A stretch of DNA of 64,000 nt from Agrypnia vestita (taxonomy: Eukaryota; Arthropoda; Insecta; Trichoptera; Phryganeidae): assembly GCA_016648135.1 (NCBI GenBank), contig JADDOH010010835.1, positions 57,083 to 121,082 of the forward strand, written 5' to 3'. A program made the translations under genes and the position numbers. Each line of letters starts with the position of its first letter. Positions within the stretch are counted from its first letter, which is position 1. Below, one piece after another: positions 34,205 through 44,959 of the stretch. The notes under the pieces are model-generated. The model worked only from the letters and a program-made list of their open reading frames with translations, made no database searches and was not told the origin of the DNA.

Positions 34205-34395
34205 TAAGTAGCTTGCTTATTTAGTGATTAAGGCTGTCGCTTAGTGACTCAGTGGTCGATGGTTCGAGCCCCGTTCCAGGAGATCAGCAAGTTAATCTTT
34301 TTTCTTACCACAGTTTGAATTAAAATTTTATATTGAAAATATGAAGAATATTCATGTGAGACGTCTCCGTGTACACATCTCTATTTTAAAATAGT
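34205..34395 (+). mobile_element. tRNA-derived SINE, family 2 copy 2
   Basis: GATGGTTCGAGCCCCGTTCC (B-box-like), then CAGCAAGTTAATC and a tail with GAATATTCATGTG and ACACATCTCTATT, matching 19610-19760 in reverse. Confidence 0.55.
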
Positions 34396-34399
34396 TAAA

Positions 34400-36340
34400 A
34401 TAAATAATGAAATAAACCCTTAAAAATTTATCTTAGAACGCGAATGCCCGATACATATTCTATTTATTCACACAAGGTTGATTTTCTATTTGATCATTCA
34501 ATAAAAATTATCGAATAATTCACTTTTTGTATTAAATGAAACGTTTCTTTTGTAAATATTTGAATAATAATTATTATTCAGATAGGTAGTTGATTAAAAA
34601 ATAACGTACGTAATTTTGAGTAATATTATTATAATCTAACCAGTTTTGGAACGTCTGTTCCTTCGTGAGTTTTATTCTAACCTGCGTTATTATTCTATTA
34701 GTATTCTATTCTAACCTGAAGGAACATGCGTTTTGAAACAGGTTGGCCCTAAATGATAAGGCCTACATAAGGACAATACATTCATGCTATAAAGTGATTA
34801 TACTAAATGCCATTCGTTGCAAATTTTTCTCATTTTTTTTCAAGGAGAAAAATATAGTCACCTCTATTCAACCCTCGAACATCTCGTTATTCCCCCTGCT
34901 TAAACCTAATTTTGCATACATCGTTATTCTTTAGAGTCGCTCGGAACAAAGGCACCCCCTTCTCCACCTTCTATTTTTAATTAAAGCTAAATCTGAATCC
35001 CGAGCTACGCCATGCACAAACCGCTAATATGCCTATATACTTCTGATGGAATCGTGTTAATTCAATCGAATATTAAATTATTTGAATATTCGTTTACGTT
35101 GAACATCGTCGTTGTCTATATATCTTAACTTCTCGGAATTTTCTAATCACATGATTGAAACCAACCATTTTTTCGATGCTTATAAATTGTAACCTGTACA
35201 CATTCTAAAATTATTATTATATTGTTAAGATTTTTCATTATTAATAATGATCAATCTAAACACTGTCACATAACATAACGATCGACCCAAGATCCTTTCT
35301 TATACGTGCACCGCCTCTCTGATTAGGTCTGATTTAATTACACCTGCTCTAAGAACATGTTATACATATCTTTTTTTTATTAACTGATAATATGTGATTC
35401 TCGGAATACTCATAGAATATAAAACACTTATCAGCTCAAATTTTCGTGCATTCCTACTTACCGTTTTTTGTGATATACTTTTTTGTATATTATTTCCAAT
35501 GCCGTTTATACATATATGATATATACAGAGTTAAGTGTACATAGAAAACATGTTTTATCTCAACATAATATCTTACTTTTAGAAATATTTATTTTTAGTA
35601 ATTAGGTTTTATGGTGTATAAGTATAAAATATAATTCAGATTATTATGTACACTTTGTGGACAGAGAAGTGGGACCCACCACAGACTCATAGCCGTTTGT
35701 CGAGCAAATCTCCCGTACCGGCCCTACATTTTCACCGACAATATTGGCATCGTTTTAATGCTAAAGTGGCTTCCTCGCCACGCTGCAGGTGAAGTAAATG
35801 CACTCGTGCAGCGCAGCGAGGAGTTCGCGTAAACCGCGTCACTGTCCCAGGGGTGCGATAGGAACCAAAAGAAAATGAAAATGAAATATAGAAATACAAT
35901 ATACAAATAAAAATCGCAACTAAAAAAAACTAACCAAGTACAGAAAATAACAATATAAAAGAAACCCAAAATTGTGAACACCGTGTGGACTTTGTGGATA
36001 TCGTTTTAGCATAGCAAACAAACGACTGTTTAGCCGCATTGCACATCGGCTACTAATATGTCAACGCTCATCCGAGTGACCATCCAATAAAAATGCTCAC
36101 TGGTACCAACAGACTCATGAAGGGGCGCGCAGTAAGAACAAGAAGCATTACTTTTATTTAAGCGTATAGCTGGGGATTAATATTAATGGAAATTAAGTAT
36201 TTATTTGGCAGAATATTATGAAGTATTAGAATCTGATTTTTATTCAAAATACCTATATGCTCAGAAAAAGTAATGTACACTCATGTAGTGAGTATATAGC
36301 AGTGTAGTAATCACAGTATTGCAATGTAATCCTTACCAAT
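34400..36340. other. AT-rich stretch, little recognised
   Basis: No element named. A GC-richer patch at 35670-35860 (CGCTGCAGGTGAAG, GTGCAGCGCAGCGAGG) is unexplained and too short to call. Confidence 0.3.
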
Positions 36341-36344
36341 AACC

Positions 36345-36553
36345 GTGACGTTTTTACTCCCTTTATATTAACTCGTGGCGTCTGCTTGCTTGCCGTCAAC
36401 AAAAACTTTGGATCAATTTTTAACTCTTTTCCCGTGATCCAGTCGAGTTGAAACTTGGCAAGTAGACTCGTGGCGACGATCAAGAAGATCTATCAAATTT
36501 TCGTTAAAAAAATTAATAATTATAGTATAATTTCGGATTTTTAGAAATTTTAA
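36345..36553 (+). repeat. Dispersed repeat, family A copy, interrupted
   Basis: Matches the first 200 bp of the copies at 7911 and 43371. The family's final block (AAAACTTGGTTTTTATGGGT followed by TACTTTTTTT) reappears at 36862-36894, so about 300 bp of foreign DNA lies between the two parts. Confidence 0.65.
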
Positions 36554-37604
36554 TTGGTTTTTTCAAATTGGAACCATTAGAAAAGTTTGATTACGGCGGC
36601 CCGATAACGTCGCGGAATATTTTCTAAATTTGAATTACTCCGTCGGTATGCATAATAGGTACTTCACTACGAATGTCGAAAATCTAAATTGACTGACAAA
36701 TGTTTTTAGAATTGAATCTTCAAAGCATGAAGTGTCTTATCAAATTTCAAAACATCTGACATTTTAGAAATATATTAAATTACTGTAAGTTTAGTGTTAT
36801 GTTATATGTTTTAATTCGTCTTTAATTGTTGTTATATTTTACAAAGAAACGGAGTATAATAAAAACTTGGTTTTTATGGGTTACTTTTTTTAAAACTTTT
36901 AAAATGCGAACTAGCGGTATAGTCGTAGACTTCCAGTTTTTTTATTTTCTTCTCAATAAACATTTGTAAAAATCGGTTAATTTCAGGTGCATACAATGAT
37001 ATAATGCATGGGTGGGTGTCTTCAGATAAATGCCACCCGTCACGCTGTCGCGCCGCGTCATTGTGGTCGCTAGGGGTTGGTTGTGGGGATGTGACATTAT
37101 ACAAAGACCCCACGGTGGATTAAATGCAGCCTTCACAACGTTATATGTATGAAATAGCGGTGCGTTAATGACAGAGTACATTAAAAATAAAATCAAAAAA
37201 AGGAAAGTATTACAAAATTTACGTGATTCATGAATTTTTTATAATACTTAAATAATAATACTTAATTAATAATAATTAAAATATTTTCCTAGACAAATCT
37301 CTTGCACGTGTAGCGAATTCTAATAAGCCATTTTATTTAATTTATTGATGAATAGAGTAATGAGGCACTGAGACAAGTGTTACATAAGTAATAAAAGCAT
37401 ACTTTTGAGAATTATGAATGTTTAGTTATTAATTATATCAGTAATTACTAAATTTGTTTGATTTTCGTTGCTATCACTTTGTGGATAGACGTAATTTTTA
37501 ATTTAATTAAAATAACAAACTTTGGACAAATTAATTTAATTAACTGTTCGAAGAATATTTTTTCTTCTTCTGTATGAAGGCTTGAACTTTGTGGTGACAT
37601 TATT

Positions 37605-37878
37605 ATTAAAATAAAACACAAATTACTTTGTTTTCACCACTATATTAGATTAAAAAATCTACATGTTTCGAGAACAATGTTCTCTTCATCAGGATTATTG
37701 TGTACTAATCTTAAAAGTTGAAACAAGCAAATATGTTACGGTGGAGGGGCGGTTGAGGGGGTTGGTGAGGGGAGGGGGGGGGTTCGAGGTGTTGATTATT
37801 ATGGGTCATTTGGAAAGTTAAGTGGAAAAATATTCAAAATAGGATTATGCAAAAATTTCGTCTGTGTATTTATTATAT
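37605..37878 (-). mobile_element. Penelope-like element, left inverted terminal repeat
   Basis: This 274-bp arm is an inverted copy of 38145-38417. On the minus strand it holds the last ~26 codons of the endonuclease, its stop codon, a C-rich/T-rich tract (the complement of the G run at 37741-37786) and the hammerhead-like core. Few differences separate the arms, so they arose recently relative to the decay of other relics. Confidence 0.8.
37666..37692 (-). other. Hammerhead-like motif, left arm
   Basis: On the minus strand CTGATGA is followed by a perfect 6-bp stem (GAGAAC, loop ATT, GTTCTC) and GAAAC. A further hairpin, TAGATT-TTTT-AATCTA, follows. One unpaired A lies between CTGATGA and the stem, so it does not exactly fit the canonical hammerhead. 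Confidence 0.4.
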
Positions 37879-38145
37879 TAGACTTAATATTAACATTTTT
37901 CCTAATTTCGAGTATTTCTAAATTATTTATTTGAGGTATCTTATAGTTGAAATGTAAAAATTTTAAGCCTGTGTTAATATCAAATGTATGGTCAAATTCT
38001 ATTAAATGTTTTGCGAAATCAGAATCAATATTGCTAGTTAATGCTTTGATATGTTGTTTAACCCTAGTTTCAAAATTTCTTTTTGTTTTGCCAATATAAA
38101 AATTATCGCAATCGTTACAATTAAGTCTATAAACTCCTGGAGTTA
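37799..38145 (-). pseudogene. Penelope-like GIY-YIG endonuclease, C-terminal fragment
   Basis: The uninterrupted minus-strand frame (37799-38176) contains GVYRLNCNDCDNFYIGKTKR then NFETRVKQH: the GVY and YIG motifs, the CNDC zinc-like pair and the catalytic-helix Arg of the Penelope-type nuclease. A C-terminal region follows and ends LNFPNDP. The ten residues before GVY are encoded by the inverted right arm, not by the original protein, so the true upstream part (including reverse transcriptase) is lost at the arm junction near 38145. The nuclease domain itself has no stop or frameshift, unlike the copy at 9184. Confidence 0.85.
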
Positions 38146-38417
38146 TATAATAAATACACAGACGAAATTTTTTCATAATCCTATTTTGAATATTTTTCCA
38201 CTTAACATTCCAAATGACCCATAATAATCAACACCTCGAACCCCCCCCTCCCCTCACCAACCCCCTCAACCGCCCCTCCACCGTAACATATTTGCTTGTT
38301 TCAACTTTTAAGATTAGTACACAATAACCCTGATGAAGAGAACATTGTTCTCGAAACATGTAGATTTTTTAATCTAATATAGTGGTGAAAACAAAGTAAT
38401 TTGTGTTTTATTTTAAT
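38145..38417 (+). mobile_element. Penelope-like element, right inverted terminal repeat
   Basis: A 273-bp inverted copy of the element's 3' end placed just upstream of the endonuclease fragment. Penelope-like elements are known for terminal repeats in direct or inverted arrangement with 5' truncation, which this fits. It repeats the hammerhead-like core on the plus strand at 38330-38357. Confidence 0.8.
38330..38357 (+). other. Hammerhead-like motif, right arm
   Basis: Inverted duplicate of 37666-37692 with the same CTGATGA, 6-bp stem and GAAAC. A weaker relative on the minus strand directly follows at 38439-38467 (CTGATGTAAGCACAG...CAAAAC). Confidence 0.4.
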
Positions 38418-38576
38418 TTAATTATTCTGACGTCGACCGGTTTTGATATAACTGTGCTTACATCAGGACGGTCATCTTTTTGGATGAAAATGACATACAC
38501 ATGAAATCACACACAAAACCTATTCACAAACCATATGTTTATATATTTGATACGAAATAAAAAAATTATTCCCCGA

Positions 38577-38830
38577 ATGAAAAATGGAATAAAAATAAGT
38601 GAATTCATAGAGAAACATATAACTATCAAATATTGACGACTTATTAAGTAGCTGGGATAGTGAAATCGGTAACACGCTGTTCGCGTAAGACAGACGTCCG
38701 TGGTTCGTATCCAGGTTCCAGTAATTAATTTTTCAGTTTTATTATTTGATATTTGTGTGCGTCTCTGCATTTCATTTATTTATTTGGTATCAAATATTAC
38801 GGGACTCGTTTCCTTAAAAATTGAAAAATA
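38577..38830 (+). repeat. tRNA-like repeat, copy 3
   Basis: Full-length relative of the two facing copies at 33050-33475: 5' flank, 72-nt tRNA-like body (38651-38722, GCTGGGATAG to GGTTCCAGT), then the tail ending GGGACTCGTTTCC. The minus-strand open frame at 38507-38770 arises from this repeat and is not a gene. Confidence 0.7.
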
Positions 38831-39089
38831 TGTTTATTCAAAAAAAATATTATATATACACGCACTTGATCGCCAAAGGACTTAATTTAATGAATGTGAT
38901 GAATTAATGAAACTAGAAGGAAATTAAATATTTACAATAAGAATACATATACCTTTACGAAAAAATTGTGTCGGATGTGTATGTGAAATTTATACATATT
39001 TTAAATATTTATACATATATAATTTTTTTTATATGTGTGCATGCATATACAATATTACAAAAAATGTGTAAGGGGTCAAAAAGTAATAT

Positions 39090-39335
39090 CGAAATAAAAA
39101 TTTAATGCAGTCATCGATGATTATTTTCTTTATAATGCACTGAATTCGAGATTTTATAGGAAACATACATAGCCTATACATTTATAAAAAACACGATTTT
39201 GGAAGGGATGGATACATAAAATCTAACACACTCACACACTCACAATTTAAATTAGTGATCCTCGGTGTCTGCATTCAAAATATTTTTATATATTTTTTGT
39301 ATATTGCCGCCTTTTCTTTTATACTCAACTATCTG
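39090..39335 (+). repeat. Dispersed repeat, family T copy 2
   Basis: Second copy of 2195-2405, with a CA-rich insertion (ACACTCACACACTCAC) near 39225. Confidence 0.6.
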
Positions 39336-39339
39336 ATAT

Positions 39340-40640
39340 AATATCTGATTATCCTGTAATATCTTAAAAAATGTAACATACGCACTTTACCTTACTTGGT
39401 ACGAGGTTAGTTACCTAAAGTACCAAAAAGATTAACTATAACCAAATTCTTATTCATAAAATGTTCACATGCCTAAAATGTGACATGCATAAATTTGGCA
39501 TATTGGTTGTTTTTACTTTTTTGGTAAATTAGTGATAAATTTGTTGGTAAATTAGTGATATGAAGTGCAACCTAGCTGCCGGGTAACAGCTTTACAAACG
39601 ACAAAACCTCTAGGATTTAGCGGTTATGTTATTCCCGGTCTGACTAATGAGAGTTTCGGCAAGAATTCAAGAACAGGATTCCATTAGGAAGGCACAAACT
39701 GCTCACATTAGCGTCTTCTTGCCGCAAGTACCGGGTGTTTCAGAAATATGAATACATGACGCTAGAATATTTTATATGGTTTTTTCGATATGTGTAAACA
39801 GTCAATATTTATTAATTTAACGCCCTTATACAGAATATAAATTTAAGAAAATAACAAAAGACAGATAAAATAATAATACAGAAAAACATAAGACAGAGAA
39901 AATAATAATACAGTTAAAGGTACAAATAATAATAGTTAAAAGGTATAAGTATATAAGTAAAATATATAAGTAAAAAATAATAATACAGAATATAATTAAA
40001 TATACCTCGCTTTACGGCCGAGTTACGTTTCCAGAATGTAGGCATAGAGTGGAATGTAGCAAACGAAAAATTAATTTTGATACCAAACCATGCAAATCCT
40101 ACAGGACCCGTTCCAATTTCATAAAAACATTATTAATGAAACATTTTTTTTTGAAAATGCGTTTTTTAACATTATTCTCATTTTTACATATTAATAAGAC
40201 GTAAATCGGAAATTAAAGAACTATCATATTGAAAAATACGAATATCTATGGTCCATATGACATCTTGTTTAAAAATTGTTTCTGGTATGTAAGAGAATGG
40301 ACACAAAAATATGTCTTCTGATTTTTGGCCGAGATTTAAACTGTAAATCGAAACTGAGCCATAATTTAAAAAGGCCATTATATCAAAAAGTCGTATACAG
40401 AGTGGCCATCTAGCGAGCTATTAAAAACACGCACAAAAGATTATCAGATTTTACATACATTTTTGGAACTTTAAACCAAATTCTTCTAAAAATTATTAAA
40501 TTTTTGGTTCTTTGATTATACATATAATTAATTGCAGACATACTTTGTTTTATGTGCATTTTTTATGAGTCGTATTTTCTTCAATTTAAATATTTAAATT
40601 TCGTGAATAATATAGAAATAAAACCTTGACCATTCATAAT
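39340..40640. other. AT-rich stretch before mariner
   Basis: An A-rich run of repeated ATAATAATACAG motifs (39860-40000) looks like a LINE tail or simple repeat. A CCGGGTGTTTCAG motif at 39730 resembles common insect MITE ends, but no partner end was found. Confidence 0.3.
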
Positions 40641-40641
40641 A

Positions 40642-41929
40642 TTAGGTCCTTACATATGAAATTGGCGTTTTGCCGTACTGGCAAATTTGATTTCAAATAT
40701 CTTCTCTTTGGTTAGGAATTCCAAATCCAAATTTATACAGTTATTTACTCATGTATTTGTGTTTTGAAAATTATAATTCATTTGTTTTTTCCTCAATTGT
40801 TTTATTCTTTGCGTCACTCAGTTTACAAAATTAAAAACTTGAAATATCGCGTTATTTACGAGTACGAGTTCCACCGTGGCACCAGTGCTGCAGAAACGGC
40901 TCGAAGGATTAATGATGTGTATGGCGACGGTGCCGCAAAAGAAAACACAGTGCGTTTTTGGTTCCAACGTTTTCGTTCTGGAAATTTCGACCTGCAGAAC
41001 AAGCCCCGTGGACGGCCGGAGACCAAAGTTGATAATGAAGAATTGAAGGCTATTGTGGAAGCGGATCCATCGCAAACCACATCCGAGTTAGCTGCAGGCT
41101 GCGGTGTTAGTGATAAAACTGTTTTAATCCACTTGAAGCAAATTGGTAAGGTGAAAAAGCTTGAAAGGTGGGTACCTCACGAATTGAGTGAAGCAAATCA
41201 ACAAACGCGCGTTGACTGCTGCGTTGCATTACTCAACCGGCACAATAATGAAGGGATTTTAAATCGAATCATTACCTGTGATGAAAAGTGGATCCTGTAC
41301 GATAATCGGAAGCGCTCATCGCAATGGCTGAACCCTGCCGAACCAGCCAAACCATGCCCCAAGTGAAAATTGACTCCAAAAAAGTTACTTGTGAGCGTTT
41401 GGTGGACTAGTGCTGGTGTCGTTCACTACAGCTTTCTTAAATCTGGCCAGACGATTACGGCAGATGTCTATTGTCAGCAACTGCAAACCATGATGGAAAA
41501 GCTAGCTGCTAAACAACCGAGGCTGGTTAATCGCTCTAGGCCACTGCTGCTTCATGATAACGCTAGACCACACACTGCACAACAGACGGCTACCAAATTA
41601 GAGGAGCTTCAATTGGAATGTCTAAGACATCCACCGTACTCTCCGGACCTTGCCCCAACAGATTACCATTTTTTTCGAAATTTGGATAACTTCTTGCAAA
41701 GGAAAAAATTCAACTCCGATGGGGCAGTCCAAACCGCCTTCAAAGATTTTATTGATTCCCGTCCGAATGGTTTTTTTAGTAAAGGGATCGATGAACTACC
41801 TATGAGATGGCAAAAGTGCATAGATAGCAATGGTACATACTTTGATTAAATAAATATATTATAATAAAAAAAAAATCGGCTTTATGTTCCTCCCATACTA
41901 AACGCGGAATTTCATATGTAAGGACCTAA
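40642..41929 (+). mobile_element. mariner element, complete ends (1288 bp)
   Basis: The left end TTAGGTCCTTACATATGAAA is repeated inverted at the right end; the first 22 bp are identical and similarity fades after that. TA stands on both sides (40640-40641 and 41930-41931), the right one leading into an AT microsatellite. The encoded transposase is of the cecropia (Hsmar1-like) mariner group. A second copy starts at 63436. Length, ends and duplication are those of a full mariner, so the insertion is fairly young. Confidence 0.95.
40830..41849 (+). pseudogene. mariner transposase, start lost and one internal stop
   Basis: The frame spans about 339 codons, normal for mariner transposase, which cuts and pastes the element at TA sites. 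The N-terminal paired helix-turn-helix region (GTSAAETARRINDVYGDGAA, then VRFWFQRFRSGNF, GRPE, and a second HTH ending VLIHLKQIGK) is complete. The catalytic motifs ITCDEKW, LLHDNARPH and HPPYSPDLAPTDYHFF give D,D and a third D 35 positions on (D34D). Two lesions are visible: the expected start is ATT at 40830-40832 (copy 2 has ATG there), and a TGA at 41364-41366 splits the frame after NPAEPAKPCPK. Otherwise it is open, so this copy is probably non-autonomous. Confidence 0.95.
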
Positions 41930-41960
41930 TATATATATATACTATATATTATATATATAT

Positions 41961-42011
<51 letters not shown>

Positions 42012-42012
42012 A
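41930..42012. repeat. AT microsatellite
   Basis: About 80 bp of nearly pure TA repeats begins directly at the right mariner end. TA runs are natural mariner targets, so the element probably jumped into a pre-existing array. Confidence 0.9.
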
Positions 42013-42287
42013 TTACCATGTAAAATACCTGTTTTTACTTTACACAATATATATTATTGATTTATTTTTTTATACATGACAATCAAGTTTTATTCACTCC
42101 ATTTCTTTTGCACTTTTCTTTATAAATTTTATCCATTATCATTGTTATGTTATTTTTATTATTTTTATCATAAACAATACAACACAAAAATATTATTACT
42201 CTTGCGCAGACCTTGAACTAGGATAGCAATCAGGACATAATATAAAGTAATAAATATCTTTACCGTAATATAATAGATAAATAAAAT

Positions 42288-42432
42288 GGCGGCCCTCGTA
42301 GCGCAGTGGGTATGACACTGGCTTCCCACACCGAGGGTTCCGGATTCGATTCCCGGTGAGGTCACAATTTTATTCTATGTGATATACTCAAGCCTGGGTG
42401 TTTTGTGATGTATTTCGCTTCTTTAATTGAAG
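42288..42432 (+). mobile_element. tRNA-derived SINE, family 1 copy 2
   Basis: Better preserved than copy 1. The A box TAGCGCAGTGGG (42299-42310) is a perfect consensus match and the B box GATTCGATTCC (42343-42353) has one mismatch. The tail CTCAAGCCTGGGTGTTTTGT is shared with 6775-6918. Confidence 0.8.
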
Positions 42433-42719
42433 CAAAAAAAAGAAATTCGCAGTTCAGAGATATATGTACTTACACATTCGAAAACAATTTTAAATAAATG
42501 AGATGTTGTATACTTTGGTTATACAGTGAGAGGGTATCAAATTACTATATTCAAATAATTGTAGAAGTTTTTGAAATCAAATTTTAATTAGGTGTGTACT
42601 TCCTTAAAAGCTACATTATTAAAATTGGTACATTTATTTCCAAGTCACGCTAACATTTTAATCTCTTATCTTGTCCAAATCACGCAGTTTTATTTACTCT
42701 CCTTTCATTTTCGAAATGA

Positions 42720-43080
42720 ATAGAACACAACAAAAGGCCCCGTAAACTTTCCGCGCTCCATTGTCATTTGTAAAGAAAAAAACAGATTTAATGGTGCTAG
42801 TGTCAGTTCTCGCCTTTAGGGGCGGGCGAGCGGGAGAGCGGGAGAGGGGTGTAAATCCATCCCCTTCCCACATGGGCTAATTTATCATTCGGCGTCCCAC
42901 CCCGCGATACACCTGCGTCCCTCCAAACTTTTGAGCCCGCTCCCTTACAATAACTCCCGGCGCGTCCCTAAAAATATTAAAGAGGGCAACGCTTTCGTGC
43001 TCCCTTAATCACGACCCGCCCGGCTGATCGAAAACGTGTGGTAATTAGTTATTTGATTTCTGTTTGGAATTAAAATGCCA
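42720..43080. other. GC-rich, apparently single-copy island
   Basis: CpG-containing sequence (GGGGCGGGCGAGCGGGAGAG, CCCCGCGATACACC, CGACCCGCCCGGC) in AT-rich surroundings, with no match elsewhere in the window and no open frame of note. Possible promoter or enhancer of an outlying gene; nothing proves it. Confidence 0.35.
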
Positions 43081-43370
43081 TTTACATAAATTAGGGAAAA
43101 ATTCTTATAATTTTACCGGTCTTTTTTCTCTCCCCTCATTCGTGTTGATATTTATGAAATTCCTTCCTATTAAAAAAAAACAATTTTAAATTGATGTCGC
43201 GGAAAGCTTAATCGACATGGAGTATATTGGTTATACATATATAAATGCATGAATTTTTTTTAATACACGTTCTACAATAAAACTGTCATTTTATTATACC
43301 CGTGACAACCAAATATTTTTTTGACACATTTATTTTTTTCTGGACATCTTTCTTATTAAGTCATCTAATT

Positions 43371-43667
43371 TTTACTATCTTTCTTTTAACTCGTGGCGTC
43401 TTCTTGTCTGACGAAAAAACTTTGGATCGATTTTTAATCCTTTTCCCGTGATCCAATCGAGCTGAAACTTTGCAAGTAGACTCGTGGCGAGACGTAGACA
43501 AAAATAATAATCATAGCATAATTTTGGATTTTTCAAATTTTTAATGTTTTTTCATTCAACTCAGTATGTTGTGTGGAGATTCCGACGCAGTATGGTAGAC
43601 ACAAAACCCGTAAATGAGAAAGGGAGTATTGTAAAAACTTGGTTTTTATGGGTTACTTTTTTTTTTA
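43371..43667 (+). repeat. Dispersed repeat, family A copy
   Basis: Nearly identical in order to 7911-8241, from AACTCGTGGCGTCTTCTTG to ATGGGTTACTTTTTTTTT, with a ~30-bp deletion after CTCGTGGCGA. Confidence 0.7.
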
Positions 43668-43669
43668 AA

Positions 43670-44830
43670 TGTCAATAAACTTTGTTCCAAATTGCAATTT
43701 CGCTTTACTTAAAAATATTTGAGACTTTAATAATTATCTCAAAGGTTTATGGGACTCATTAAACAATGAGGGTTAAAAGCTATTATTATTATCAAATGCG
43801 TTCTTAGTTGTACCAAAAACAAGTCTACATGTATGTATAAGTAACAAATGGTTAAAATAGCGAAATCGGTTATTATACATTATACTTCCCAGAATTGTAA
43901 GAAATCCAGGTTCGTTTCCCGGTGGTAATCCAGTAATTTTTCCTTGTATATTTTTTTTATCGAGTCATGTAATTATTATTATTTTTTTTTTTAAATATTT
44001 TTTCATAAATGATTGTTATATTTTTATCTCACTTCAGATTTTTATTTATAACTGCATTTAAATAATCCTTACAATATTACCAGTCTATGAATTGTAGCAC
44101 TTTCTAGAAAAGTAGATATACGGGAATATACAAATTATAAAATATTTGAGACCTACCAGGTGAGTTGGAGATTCATTATATATATATGTTCTTGGAAAGC
44201 ATTTCTATGAAGACAGTTAAATCTCGAAGAAAATTATTAAGGTCGATAAGTGTTAGTACATACTTTATTAGTTCTCGAAATCTATTCTATAATAGTTAAT
44301 TTAATCTCTGCTCTTAGGGTAGGCCCGCAGGCCTCAGTATCTGTAATTCCAGTCAAAAATTACTTGACAAATACAAAAGTTTATCTATCGAAGGAGTTCT
44401 TCACATTACATTAAAGAAAACAAGCTATTTCATACAAATTTAGAAGTATATTTTTTTACAAATATATTTTTTCAATGTCTCCAATTTTCTGAACGTATTT
44501 TGATGTTTTCTAATTTAGCAGATAATATATTATTGTCATTGTTTTTTAGCGTTTTCGATTTCAGCAAATGGAGCACGTATGAGTGATAAGTCATCATAAA
44601 AAAATCATAATCAATTTAATGTTTGCAAAATTTTTGGGTTTATCACAAGTTATTCTTTGACAAATTATTCTTCTTTATAAAATGTATCCGGTTTACTTAA
44701 CATAATCTTGGGCATCAGGTGTTGAATCCCACGATTCCATTGCTGTCATAAAAGTTGTAAGCTCTTGCTTGAACCAATATTTTAATTTGATTAAGTGACG
44801 TATTTTGTTTCTTTTATTACTTTCTAATTA
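43670..44830. other. AT-rich stretch
   Basis: Nothing recognised apart from a doubtful tRNA-like B box (GGTTCGTTTCC near 43911). Confidence 0.3.
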
Positions 44831-44834
44831 TTAC

Positions 44835-44955
44835 TTATTTATTTATTCATTCATTTACGCCTAAATAGGCTTTTACATATGTAGGTATATAACAGTTATT
44901 TGCAAAAATAATATAAACAGAGAGAAAAACAAAAAAAAGAAAGTGTATATAATTT
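44835..44955 (-). repeat. LINE 3' tail-like repeat
   Basis: On the minus strand AAAAGCCTATTTAGGCGTAA is followed by GAATGAATAAATAAATAAG, a small hairpin plus TAAA repeats like the 3' end of many Jockey/CR1-like LINEs. The equivalent at 49400-49460 (AAAGGCTATTAAGCCG then AATAAAATAAA) lies behind a recognisable LINE relic. Confidence 0.45.
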
Positions 44956-44959
44956 ACAT

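Noticed and set aside
37741..37790. G-rich run as a quadruplex or origin signal
   Set aside because: The run is part of the Penelope-like terminal repeat and is duplicated inverted at 38235-38280; no independent evidence for another role.
38507..38770. Minus-strand 87-codon open frame
   Set aside because: It is the antisense of the tRNA-like repeat at 38577-38830; a similar frame appears at 33130-33330 for the same reason.
40818..41080. Two antisense open frames in mariner
   Set aside because: They mirror the transposase coding strand and recur at 63646-63873 only because the element is repeated.
43850..43940. tRNA-like B box GGTTCGTTTCC with an A-box-like TAGCGAAATCGGTTA
   Set aside because: The spacing and lack of a fold or second copy leave it unsupported, though distant kinship with the 33.1 kb repeat is possible.
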